From the NCBI GenBank assembly GCA_050246015.1, contig JBFWWU010000005.1, positions 1 through 64,000 on the forward strand: DNA of 64,000 nucleotides, read 5' to 3'. This document shows, piece after piece, positions 44,796-53,128 of the stretch. The DNA comes from JTS-AC122 sp050246015 (lineage in GTDB: Bacteria; Planctomycetota; Phycisphaerae; Phycisphaerales; UBA1924). The position numbers and the translations under genes are program-made. Numbering within the stretch: position 1 is the first letter of the stretch; the number at the start of each line of letters is the position of its first letter. The notes beneath the pieces are model-generated. The model was not told the DNA's origin, did not search any database, and was given only the letters and a program-made list of their open reading frames with translations.

Positions 44796-45121
44796 CCCTC
44801 TTCGTCACGTCGTCCCATTCCTCCCCTCCACCTTCGAGTGCCCCCACGCGCCGCTGAGCGCCCTCTCCTCACTTGCCTTGCCCCCGAAGCCCCGGCTTCG
44901 TCCCATCCTGCTTGCATTCTCCAGCGAACCTGGTATGCTGGGAGGGCCGGGGCGTTCTGCTTCGGCTTCGGGGATGATGTTCCCAAATCAAATGCACGCC
45001 GGTCGATTCGGCGCGGGATCTGAGCCGGGAGGGGTGGATTCTTACGTAACGTGTGGCATGAGTTGGTGTGTGGCGTGTGCCGCGCGGCCGAAGCATACCG
45101 AGTTCATTTGGGGAGTTTCAC
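44796..45121. other. Intergenic region with candidate promoter
   Basis: This 326-base stretch has no credible gene. A six-pair hairpin CGAAGC/GCTTCG lies near 44885-44900, after the glycosyltransferase operon, without a T-tract. A candidate promoter follows at 44912-44939 (TTGCAT, 16-base spacer, TATGCT). A long leader would then lead to the GGAG at about 45112 before the ATG at 45122. Confidence 0.45.
44912..44939 (+). promoter_or_regulatory. Candidate promoter of the beta-propeller gene
   Basis: TTGCAT at 44912-44917 and TATGCT at 44934-44939 are separated by 16 bases. It would drive the frame-broken gene starting at 45122, leaving a leader of about 175 bases. Confidence 0.4.
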
Positions 45122-46685
45122 ATGAAGCAGCAGAGTGTGATCAAGAGTCGAAGGGCGTCGGTGGTGATGGGCGTGGTCGCCGCGCTGTTAGGGGAGGGGT
45201 ACGGGTTGCCCGGCCACTTTCGCTGACGGAGCGTCAGTGAACTGGTCGCGGCGAGATCTTGGGCCGGTGACGGCGCCGGACACGAACAAGATGATCGCGG
45301 TGACGCACCTCGGGGCCGGGGGGAGTTTGACGTACGTGACCGGCCAGAAGGCGGCGAGCGGGGGTACCACGCAGATCTCGACGTGGCAGTACCTGGACGA
45401 CGGCACGCCCGGATGGGCGACGGGTGGCAACCCGCCGGAGCGGGTGTGGCCGGCGGTGCCGGACGGGCCGTGCTATGGGGTGGCGGCGTGCGCGGACGGC
45501 GCGTCGGGGGTGTATGTGGCCGGGGCCGCACATAAGGCGGGCGAGGGTCTCAACATCGCCGTGCTTCATTATGATGCCGCGGGGAACCTTACGCAGGGCT
45601 TTCCGTACATATATAACTATGCGCCGCAGAACGGGGACGACGTGCCGGTGGCGATGGACCTGGACTTCGCGCAGGGCGCGCTCTGGGTCGTCGGACGAAG
45701 CCAGGGAGTCGGGACGGGCAACGATTACGTGCTGATCGGTTTGCCGACGGGCGCCGGCGCGCTCACGACGACGCTCGTGATCCGATATAACCATCTGTCG
45801 AACGGATCCGATGTACCGGTCGCGGTGAAGGCCGCCCCCGTGCTCTCGGTGGGCACCAACACGCTGGGCGTGTTCGTGACGGGCACGTCGTTCGATGCCG
45901 CGACGAAGGACGACATCATGACCATCGAGTACCAGGTGGATGGACTGACGGGAGGGTGGCACTCGCCGTGGTCGCGGCGGTACACGGGCCAGGGGGGCGC
46001 GACGACGGAGCGGGCGGTGGATCTCGTGATCGCGGCGACGAACGAGGCGATCGGGGTGTATGTCGCGGGGAATCGCGGGACCGGTTCGAGGAACTTCCTG
46101 ACGCTGGGGTACCCGCGGACGCCGGGGCCCAGCACGCCGGACCCCTGGGCGCAGGAATATAACAACGGGGGCGATGACCAGGCGGTGAAGATCGCGTGGG
46201 GGTTCAAGGAGGGGATGACGGTGCCGAGGATTTATGTTGCCGGGAGTTCGGTGGGGACGGGCGCGACATATGACATGGCGGTGGTGGCATATGATGCGCC
46301 GAACGGCGCTTCGTCACCCGGGTGGGGAACACCCTTTCGATCAGGCGAGGATGAATCGGACGATCGCGTCTCCGACATGATCGTCGTCGAGGACAACCAC
46401 CTCTACATCGCCGGGCGGTGGTATAACGGCGCCGATCTTGACTACCGAGTCTATAAGCTCGATCTATTGAATCCGTCTGAAGCATGGACCGTGCCGCCGG
46501 ACTACGACGTGGGCGCCGGCGGCTCGGACTTCGCCGCGGCGCTGACGTACCGCGACAACCCGGAGCCCCCGATCCCCGGCGGCGAGCGCTCGCACTGCGA
46601 CATTTTCGTCACCGGGCGCAACCGAACGATCTTCGAGGTCGAGTTCCGCTACGCGACGGTGAAGTTCTCACAGTTCGTGAACTGA
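45122..46685 (+). pseudogene. Secreted beta-propeller protein, frame-shifted in the signal peptide
   Basis: An ATG at 45122, six bases after GGAG, starts a signal peptide (KSRRASVVMGVVAALLGEG). This frame meets a stop 34 codons later. The frame beside it is open from 45192 to the stop at 46685 and encodes the mature protein, starting GCPATFADGASVNWSRRDLG. The shift lies within GGGGAGGGGT (45191-45200). The mature part has at least six repeats of the form hhYVAGxxxxxxxxDhhhhxYD, such as GVYVAGAA, GVFVTGTS, RIYVAGSS and HLYIAGRW, as in SBBP-type beta-propellers. It may be a sequence error, a true loss, or a phase-variable switch at the G-tract. Confidence 0.65.
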
Positions 46686-46700
46686 CGGAGTTCCATTCGT

Positions 46701-46730
46701 TCCGGACGCCGGCTGACGCCGGCGACCGGA
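46701..46730 (+). terminator. Hairpin between two propeller-protein genes
   Basis: TCCGG (46701-46705) pairs with CCGGA (46726-46730), and inside it CGCCGGC (46707-46713) pairs with GCCGGCG (46718-46724) around TGAC, with one A-A mismatch between the stems. The following CTTGTTAG is only weakly T-rich. It sits 16 bases after the stop of the previous gene. Confidence 0.45.
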
Positions 46731-46763
46731 CTTGTTAGGTTGTCCATTCGACGGGAGGACGCC

Positions 46764-48251
46764 GTGAAACTCTTACTTGCTACGGTATGTCTCGCCGCGT
46801 GCACCTTCTCGGCCGGCGCGCAGGTGATCCGGATCCAGCCCCCGCCGGGGATACTTGGTTCGCTCTTCGGCGAGTGGGATGCGATGCGAGCATTCACCGT
46901 CGGCGATGCGAAGCCGCGAGTGTACCTCGCGATCGGCATGTCACAAGGCTTTGTGACGGGATCTCCTGGGGGGCGTGCGTTCGTCTTCGACGCAAGCAAC
47001 GGCCAACTTGTCCGGACGCTGGAGTCGCCCCTTCGACAACAATTCGGCCACTACGGGCACTCGGTCGATGTCGCGGAGCGGGTCGAGAGCGACGAACTCG
47101 CCCGCATGCTGGCCGCCGCATACTTGGAATCCGTTCCGGGCGGTCCGAGCGCGGACGGCCGCGCCCACGTTCAGAATCCGTTGACCGGGGCCACGCTTCA
47201 CACCCTGGCGCCCGAATCGCAGTACTCGCAGTCCAACTTTTCGCTTCACGGCGCTCGGTTCGTGCCCGACCTTGATGGCGACGGCGTCGATGATGTCATC
47301 GTCGCCGCGGCAAATCAGATCCCGTATGGTCGCGTCTACGTCTTCTCGGGCGCGACCGGCGAGCGCATCCACCTCCTCGCGTCGCCGGTGAACGCGATGG
47401 GAGAGTTCGGGTCGGCGGTCGTCGCGCTCTCCGACGGTGACGGCGACGGGTTCGGCGACTTCGCCGTGCTCGACATGAGGGAGCCGTGGAACGACGGCTC
47501 AGGGTTCCGCGGCGTCGTGCACCTGTTCTCCGGAGCATCGGGCACGCTGCGCGCCTCCGCTCGGTATCGATCGCCGTTCTATATGAACGCGTGCGGTGAT
47601 GTGAGTGGTGACGGTGTCACGGATTTTCTGCTTCAAACCAGCGCCCAACTCCCGGAGTATCCGGGGTCCAACGGGACCGTGCGCCTGTACTCCGGCACCG
47701 ATCTGAGTATTCTTCACACCTTTCCTAGTCCTGATCCGGTGGCAAACCCCGGCGGATTCGGCGGCGCCATCGGGGGATGCCCCGACCTTGACCACGACGG
47801 CTGCCCGGAGATTCTCATCGGGAGTGCAACATATCAGGTTCAGCCGGGACCGGTGCCGGCACCGACTAATGGGGCCGTGTACATCTATTCTGGTCGGACT
47901 TTCTCTCTCTTGCGGCTCCTAGTGCAGCCGACCGGGCTGCTGAATACGGCATTCGGCAATGGACTGACCTGGGTCCCCGACGTGAACCACGACGGCGTGC
48001 CGGAGATCGCCGTGGCCGCGCCGAACGAGCCGATCGGCCCACCGCCGTATCAGATACGCGGCGCGGTGTACATCATCCTGTCGTGCCCGGCGGACTGGGA
48101 CGCCGACGGCGACGCGACCGCCGCCGATTTCTTCGGGTTCCTGGATTCGTTCTTCGCGCTGGATCAATACGCCGACTTCAACCGCGACGGGCTGGTCAAC
48201 TCGCAGGACTTCTTCGACTACCTCTCGGCGTTCTTCGCGGGGTGCGAGTGA
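46764..48251 (+). CDS. Secreted FG-GAP-like propeller protein with GC-type dockerin
   Basis: The protein has 495 residues from a GTG at 46764, with GGGAGG five bases upstream. A signal peptide (KLLLATVCLAACTFSAGAQ) is followed by repeats typical of integrin-type FG-GAP propellers with calcium-binding loops: DLDGDGVDDVIVAA, SDGDGDGFGDFAVL, DVSGDGVTDFLL, DLDHDGCPEILIG and DVNHDGVPEIAVA. The C-terminal 52 residues are a dockerin-like pair: DWDADGDATAADFFGFLDSFF and DFNRDGLVNSQDFFDYLSAFF, ending GCE. The tail is thought to anchor proteins outside the cell; its partner is unknown. Confidence 0.85.
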   Translation: MKLLLATVCLAACTFSAGAQVIRIQPPPGILGSLFGEWDAMRAFTVGDAKPRVYLAIGMSQGFVTGSPGGRAFVFDASNGQLVRTLESPLRQQFGHYGHSVDVAERVESDELARMLAAAYLESVPGGPSADGRAHVQNPLTGATLHTLAPESQYSQSNFSLHGARFVPDLDGDGVDDVIVAAANQIPYGRVYVFSGATGERIHLLASPVNAMGEFGSAVVALSDGDGDGFGDFAVLDMREPWNDGSGFRGVVHLFSGASGTLRASARYRSPFYMNACGDVSGDGVTDFLLQTSAQLPEYPGSNGTVRLYSGTDLSILHTFPSPDPVANPGGFGGAIGGCPDLDHDGCPEILIGSATYQVQPGPVPAPTNGAVYIYSGRTFSLLRLLVQPTGLLNTAFGNGLTWVPDVNHDGVPEIAVAAPNEPIGPPPYQIRGAVYIILSCPADWDADGDATAADFFGFLDSFFALDQYADFNRDGLVNSQDFFDYLSAFFAGCE

Positions 48252-48265
48252 GCGCACACCCTGTA

Positions 48266-49588
48266 TCACACCGTCCCCAGTCGCTTCTCCCACCCCGCCA
48301 CCGCCACCGCCGCCGCCGCGTCTCCCGTCACGTTCACCACCGTCCGGCACATATCCAGCACGCGGTCCACCGCCAGGATCATCGCGATCCCCTCCGCCGG
48401 CACCCCGACCGACTTGAGCACGATCACCAGCATCACCATCCCGCCCGACGGAATCCCCGGCGACCCGATCGCCGCCACCACCGCCGTCAGCACCAGCGAC
48501 AACTGCTGCCCCAGCGACAGGTCCTGCGCGTAGAACTGCGACAGGAACACCGCCGCCACCGCCTGCATCAGCGCCGTCCCGTCCATGTTCATCTTCGCGC
48601 CCATCGCGCACACGAAGTTCGTTATCTCCGGCGGCACGCCCAACTTGTCCCGAACGTTCTGGATCGTCACCGGCAGGGTCGCCGCCGAACTCGAACTGCT
48701 GAACGCCACCAGTTGCACCTGCGCGATCCCCCTGAAGAACGTCCCCAGCGGCATCCTCGCAAAGATCACCACCACCAGCGGATACATCACCAGCAGGATC
48801 AGCGCCAGCCCTGCCAGCACCGTCACGCAGTACGCCCCGAGTGACACCAGCGCGTCAAGCCCCAGCGTCGCCACGATCGGCGTGATCAGGCAGAACACCC
48901 CGATCGGCGCCAGCCGCATGATCCCGCGCACGATCAGGATGAACGCTTCATTCAGCCCCTCGATCACCTTGAACACCGGCTCCGAGGTCTCCCGCGGCAA
49001 GAGGCTCAGCGCGATCCCCATCAGAATCGCAAACACCACGATCTGCAGCATGTCTCCCCGCGCCAGCGCGTCAAACGGATTCGTCGGCATCACCTCGCGC
49101 AGCAGGTCCCACGGGTTGGTTGATTTCGACGCATTCAGGATCCGGCCCGTTGACGACGCCCCCGACGCCGCCGCCGCCGCCGTCGATTCCATCAGTTTCG
49201 TCCGCGACTCGTCGCTGATGAACCGCGCGTCGCCGGGCCGGATCACGTTGACCAGCGTCAGCCCGATCCCCACCGCGATGAACGCCGTCACGAAGAAGAT
49301 CGTGATCGTCTTGAGCCCCAGCCGCCCCAGTTGCCGCAGGTCCCCCAGCGACCCGATCGCCAAGGTCATCGCCATCAGGATGATCGGCGCCGCGATGAAC
49401 TGCAGCGACCGTTTGAAGATATCGCCCGCCACCTGGTTCAGGTTCGTGATGAACGACAGCACCCCGGACGCCAGCGTCCCCCCGCCCGCGCGCGCCTTGA
49501 GATCCCCGCCGAACTGATTGAGCAGCAGCCCCACCACCACGCCCAGCACGAGCCCGATCAGAATTTTCCAATGCAGCGCCAGTTTCAT
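48266..49588 (-). CDS. Dicarboxylate/amino acid:cation symporter
   Basis: This 440-residue DAACS-family transporter takes up glutamate, aspartate or C4-dicarboxylates with Na+ or H+. It begins KLALHWKILIGLVLGVVVG and has several membrane helices. The substrate-binding serine-rich hairpin is FSSSSSAATLPVTIQNV. Further signatures are FVCAMGAKMNMDGTALMQAVAAVFL and IGSPGIPSGGMVMLV, then VDRVLDMCRTVVNVTGDA. Substrate choice cannot be told by eye. It converges with the dockerin gene, 14 bases away. Confidence 0.93.
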   Translation of the reverse strand: MKLALHWKILIGLVLGVVVGLLLNQFGGDLKARAGGGTLASGVLSFITNLNQVAGDIFKRSLQFIAAPIILMAMTLAIGSLGDLRQLGRLGLKTITIFFVTAFIAVGIGLTLVNVIRPGDARFISDESRTKLMESTAAAAASGASSTGRILNASKSTNPWDLLREVMPTNPFDALARGDMLQIVVFAILMGIALSLLPRETSEPVFKVIEGLNEAFILIVRGIMRLAPIGVFCLITPIVATLGLDALVSLGAYCVTVLAGLALILLVMYPLVVVIFARMPLGTFFRGIAQVQLVAFSSSSSAATLPVTIQNVRDKLGVPPEITNFVCAMGAKMNMDGTALMQAVAAVFLSQFYAQDLSLGQQLSLVLTAVVAAIGSPGIPSGGMVMLVIVLKSVGVPAEGIAMILAVDRVLDMCRTVVNVTGDAAAAVAVAGWEKRLGTV

Positions 49589-49651
49589 GGCCGCATGGTA
49601 CAAACTCCGCCCCCGCCCGTGCGGCCGCTCGCGCTCCCTCGGGTCACGCTC

Positions 49652-50125
49652 CTACAACTTTCCGCCTTGCAGCGATTCCGTCAGTGAAAGCGTCTGGAGG
49701 TACAGCCCGCCGAAAATCGCGGTCGTCACCGTAAACAGAACGAGGAACAGCAGCAGGCACACCACCGCGGCCACCTTCCGTTGCCGCGGCATCAGCCCCA
49801 GCCCCAGCAGCGCCCCGACCCCCACCACCCACACCGGCGCGAGCACCGCCCACCCCGGTATCGTCTGCCCCACTCCTGCCCCTCTGAACCAGGCGGAAAA
49901 CCGAAGCACCGCCTTCACCGCCTCCGGCAGCCTCACCCCGAAATCCGAAAATATCTCCCCGTACTTCGGTACGACCACCAGCAGCACCGCTCCCAGCATG
50001 ACCGACTGAATCACCAGCAGCATCGCCCCGAACGCGAACATGATTGTCCACCCCGCGCCGCCGCCGCGCGCCGGCGCCGATCCAGATCCGCTCAACCCCG
50101 CGTTTCGAGTCGTCATCGCGCTCAT
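49652..50125 (-). CDS. Small membrane protein with GspF-like segment
   Basis: The protein has 157 residues and three membrane helices (about 28-50, 92-110 and 118-142). The loop VVVPKYGEIFSDFGVRLPEAVKAVL closely recalls the conserved segment of GspF/PilC platform proteins of type II secretion and type IV pili (VVPxFxxxFxxxGxxLP). The full GspF domain is absent and there are no secretion genes nearby. It may be an orphan fragment or an independent small family. Confidence 0.55.
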   Translation of the reverse strand: MSAMTTRNAGLSGSGSAPARGGGAGWTIMFAFGAMLLVIQSVMLGAVLLVVVPKYGEIFSDFGVRLPEAVKAVLRFSAWFRGAGVGQTIPGWAVLAPVWVVGVGALLGLGLMPRQRKVAAVVCLLLFLVLFTVTTAIFGGLYLQTLSLTESLQGGKL

Positions 50126-50287
50126 GCCATATCATACATCACGCGACCCTTGATCCGCTCGCCGGATGTTGTCGATCCGTGCCACATTGAACGTGTTCGC
50201 AAACACCCGGCTCGGCAAAAACCGCCTCCGCACCACGCCGGTAGACCTCCGGACAGGGTTATCTCAACGCCAACCCGCGAGCGCCCC

Positions 50288-51454
50288 ATGCACTCACCAA
50301 ACCACCTCTTTCCCCGTCTTGTCACCGCCGGCGCCATCTGTCTCGCCTCCGCCGCCTTGGCTCGCCAGCCCGATGACGCCCCGCGCGCCCGCGGCTTGCT
50401 CAGCCTCCCCGCCAGCGTCGCCGTCACCCGCGACATCGAATATGCCCGTCCCACCACGGGCAAACCCCTCCTACTCGATGTTTACCTCCCAAAGCAAGAG
50501 AAGCCCGACGCCGCCGAACCCCGCGCCGCAACCACCCCCAAGCCGACCCCACTCCCCGTCATCATCTGGATCCACGGCGGCGGATGGGAATCCGGCACCA
50601 AGAACGGTTGCCCCGCTGCCCAACTCGTCCCCCACGGCTACGCCGCCGTCAGCATCTCCTACCGCTTCTCTCAGGTCGCCCCCTACCCCGCCCAGATCCA
50701 CGACTGCAAGGCCGCTGTCCGCTGGGTCCGCGCGCACGCCAAGGAGTACAACTTCGACCCCGATCACATCGGCGTCTGGGGAGCCTCCGCCGGCGGACAC
50801 CTCGTCGCCCTCCTCGGCACCACCGCCCGCGACAAACAACTCGAAGGTGACCTCGGCGACTGCGACGAGCAGTCCAGCGCCGTCCAAGCCGTCTGTGACT
50901 GGTTCGGCCCCACCGACCTCATCAGGCTCTGTCGCATGGCCGGCGGGGAATCCGCCGATCAGGCGGCCCAACCCCGCACGGGGTTCACCCCGCCCCCCCG
51001 ACACCCCGACCATGCCAGCACGTCCGACCCCGACCCGGCCGCCCAGTCCGATAAACCCTCTCAACGTCCCGGCGCCAGCAACGCCGATTCTCCCGATGAC
51101 GCCGGCGCGAAGCGCCCCCGCGTCCCCACCCCCGGACCGATCTTCAAACTCCTGGGCGGAAAAATCGAATCCAGACTCGCCCTCGCCGACTCCGCCAATC
51201 CCATCTCCTTCGTCGATAAGTCCGACGCTCCATTCCTCATCGTGCACGGCGACGCCGACACCCTCGTCCCCATCGACCAGAGCGATCTCCTGCTGGCCGC
51301 ACTAAAACATGCCGGCGTCGACGCCCGGCTGCACGTCGTCAAAGGCGGCGGCCACGGCTTCTGGAACGCCGACCTCCTCCGCATCGTCCGCGAGTTCTTC
51401 GACGCCAAACTCAAACCCTCTCCCCAGCCGCCCGCTCCCACCCCTCACCCGTAG
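50288..51454 (+). CDS. Secreted alpha/beta hydrolase (BD-FAE-like esterase)
   Basis: This 388-residue protein has a signal peptide (LVTAGAICLASAALA) and an alpha/beta hydrolase fold of the carboxylesterase/acetylxylan-esterase type. The oxyanion motif is WIHGGGWESGTKNG. The nucleophile Ser is in GVWGASAGGHLVALLG. The catalytic Asp is in LIVHGDADTLVPIDQ and the His in GGGHGFWN. A disordered Pro/Asp/Ser-rich insert of about 75 residues lies between the nucleophile and the Asp. Such enzymes deacylate plant or algal polysaccharides. Confidence 0.88.
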   Translation: MHSPNHLFPRLVTAGAICLASAALARQPDDAPRARGLLSLPASVAVTRDIEYARPTTGKPLLLDVYLPKQEKPDAAEPRAATTPKPTPLPVIIWIHGGGWESGTKNGCPAAQLVPHGYAAVSISYRFSQVAPYPAQIHDCKAAVRWVRAHAKEYNFDPDHIGVWGASAGGHLVALLGTTARDKQLEGDLGDCDEQSSAVQAVCDWFGPTDLIRLCRMAGGESADQAAQPRTGFTPPPRHPDHASTSDPDPAAQSDKPSQRPGASNADSPDDAGAKRPRVPTPGPIFKLLGGKIESRLALADSANPISFVDKSDAPFLIVHGDADTLVPIDQSDLLLAALKHAGVDARLHVVKGGGHGFWNADLLRIVREFFDAKLKPSPQPPAPTPHP

Positions 51455-51507
51455 TCCCAGCCCTCCGGTTGCCGACTCGTGAAAGCGTCGCCCCGCGTTT
51501 CAATCAA

Positions 51508-52626
51508 TCACTCCGTCCGCATCAGACTAACGCCGATCTCCGCCGCGCTCCCGGCTCGCCCGTTCCTCACAAAGAAACTCCCCGCCGCGCACCCCGCCCG
51601 CAGCGCCGCTCCACCCGAACTGCCCCTCGCCAGCGCATACATAAGCCCGGCGTTGAACCGGTCCCCCACCCCGGTCGTCCGAACCGGCTTTTCCGTGTAG
51701 TCGCTCGGCGCCCACGCCGCTTGATACGCCCCCTCCTCCCGCCAGGCGATTGCGGCTCGCTCCCTCGCGTGCACCACCACCATCTCGATCCCCAGCCGCC
51801 CCCCGATCTCGCGCGCCGTCGCCTGCATCGCCTCCGCGCTGTTGTCCAGCCCCGACGGAGCCGACAGCGCCCGAGCGATTACCCCCGACTCGTGCAGGTT
51901 CGCTCCCAGCACCACCCGGCATGTGCGCTGCATCGACGCCACCACCCCCAGCACTTCTTCCACGTCCCCTGCCGACCGGCCCGCCGGATCCGCCAGGTCC
52001 ACCAGCACCCACGGCCTCTGCGTCAACCCCGCCAACACCCGCTCTGCTACCAGCCGCCAGCAACCTGTCATGCGCGGATACTTGCTCCAGTTCACCAGCG
52101 CAATCACGTCCGCGCTCCGGCACGCCTGGCTGTACACCCCGGCGTCGATCACCCCGTTCATTTCACCTTCATCAAGCGTCCCCAGGCAACTCGTCTCGTT
52201 GAGCATCAACTTGCCATCGTCAAACTCCAGCGCCAGCGTCCGCCCATGCCCGCCGCCGATCGACGTCACCGTTCGGCACCGCGAAACGATGTCACCAAAC
52301 GCGGAGTGGATCGGATTCCCAAGAGTGCCGAACAAATCCACGCTCGCGCCCAGCCCGGCCAGCCCGTCCGCCAGATTCGGCCCGTTTCCACCGCCCTCCA
52401 CCCCAACCACCACGATCTCCCGACCAAAACTCCGTCCCGACGCTTCCTTGATCATGTCTGCGAACTGGGATATCCGGCTAACCCGTTCGGGGGTGCCGTC
52501 CGCCTTGCGACTGTGGATAACTTGAATGATCTCATCCACAAACCCGTCAAAGCCAACCACCGCCCGGATGCGCGGCCGAGTTTCAGACGAGCATTCGACT
52601 GCCGAATCGGGTGGAATCACAGGCAA
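51508..52626 (-). CDS. PfkB-family carbohydrate kinase
   Basis: This 372-residue protein of the ribokinase superfamily has GGGNGPNLADGLAGLGASVDLFG near the N-terminus and the ATP-site motif TTGVGDRFNAGLMYALARG with the catalytic Asp. The opening segment AVVGFDGFVDEIIQVI is typical of a planctomycete subgroup. The sugar substrate is unknown. The start is uncertain: a TTG at 52626 or a GTG at 52620. Confidence 0.85.
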   Translation of the reverse strand: MPVIPPDSAVECSSETRPRIRAVVGFDGFVDEIIQVIHSRKADGTPERVSRISQFADMIKEASGRSFGREIVVVGVEGGGNGPNLADGLAGLGASVDLFGTLGNPIHSAFGDIVSRCRTVTSIGGGHGRTLALEFDDGKLMLNETSCLGTLDEGEMNGVIDAGVYSQACRSADVIALVNWSKYPRMTGCWRLVAERVLAGLTQRPWVLVDLADPAGRSAGDVEEVLGVVASMQRTCRVVLGANLHESGVIARALSAPSGLDNSAEAMQATAREIGGRLGIEMVVVHARERAAIAWREEGAYQAAWAPSDYTEKPVRTTGVGDRFNAGLMYALARGSSGGAALRAGCAAGSFFVRNGRAGSAAEIGVSLMRTE

Positions 52627-52809
52627 AACTCTATTCCCGCCCTGCCGAAGTCAATGAAGCTTCTCAACGAAGGCCACCACGGCGCACGTTTGCCGAGCAA
52701 ATCGTTGGCAACCCGCGGTCCCTGAGGGGGAATGGGCAAGGTTCCACCCACCGGTTCCGCCCATCGCGAAGAAAAATCAAAAAAGAATCTCAAAGTGCAA
52801 GTGACCCCC

Positions 52810-52837
52810 TTGACAGACTCGGCGTTTTTGGTACATT
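52810..52837 (+). promoter_or_regulatory. Strong promoter with A-rich upstream element
   Basis: TTGACA at 52810-52815 is followed by a 16-base spacer and TACATT at 52832-52837. Directly upstream, 52769-52797 is strikingly A-rich for this genome (AGAAAAATCAAAAAAGAATC), as in UP elements that raise rRNA-type promoters. No protein gene follows on this strand. Confidence 0.65.
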
Positions 52838-52934
52838 GCAGATGCCTTTTCCGGTCTTTCAGCCGAAAACCCGCAAGTCACGTCCTTGACACAGCCGAAT
52901 CAGGCCAAGGTCTAGAGAGAAGGGCGTCGCAAGT

Positions 52935-53010
52935 TCCGAGAGAGAGAGCGGAGCGAGAGAGAGTAGGGTTTCGGAGAGAGAGATTGGAGCGAGAGAGAGG
53001 CGAGAGAGGG
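52935..53010 (+). repeat. Tandem purine-rich repeat
   Basis: Two copies of a unit lie side by side: 52935-52970 (36 bases) and 52971-53010 (40 bases). Each begins TC(C/G)GAGAGAGAGA, has GGAGCGAGAGAGAG in the middle and ends in a G-run. They differ at about four of the first 29 positions. It lies inside the candidate RNA. Confidence 0.8.
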
Positions 53011-53028
53011 CACAAATCTGTCCTCGAT

Positions 53029-53069
53029 CCCGGCTGTGAACTGACCGGTCACAGCCGGGTTTGCTTTTT
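53029..53069 (+). terminator. Intrinsic terminator
   Basis: An 11-pair perfect stem, CCCGGCTGTGA (53029-53039) with TCACAGCCGGG (53049-53059), has a nine-base loop and is followed by TTTGCTTTTT (53060-53069). The T-tract is on the plus strand only, so it ends a plus-strand transcript. Confidence 0.85.
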
Positions 53070-53128
53070 GGAAGTCTGCGGTGTTTGCTGCGTCGGCCGG
53101 TACAGTGTCCGCGCGGCCAATGTCGCGG

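Larger units (their letters stand above)
52844..53069 (+). ncRNA. Candidate intergenic non-coding RNA with GAGAG repeats
   Basis: A transcript of about 226 bases would run from the promoter at 52810-52837 to the terminator at 53029-53069. Both neighbouring genes (PfkB kinase and AAA ATPase) are on the minus strand, so promoter and terminator serve neither. The middle (52935-53010) is almost pure purine with repeated GAGAG, resembling many Shine-Dalgarno-like cores. A frame crosses it but gives a low-complexity Arg/Glu peptide with no start context. I do not recognise a known RNA family. It could bind CU-rich RNA or protein, or be an abundant regulatory RNA. The remaining part, 52627-52768, holds nothing evident. 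Confidence 0.55.

Noticed and set aside
52935..53010. CRISPR-like repeat
   Set aside because: Only two adjoining imperfect units with no spacers and no cas genes.
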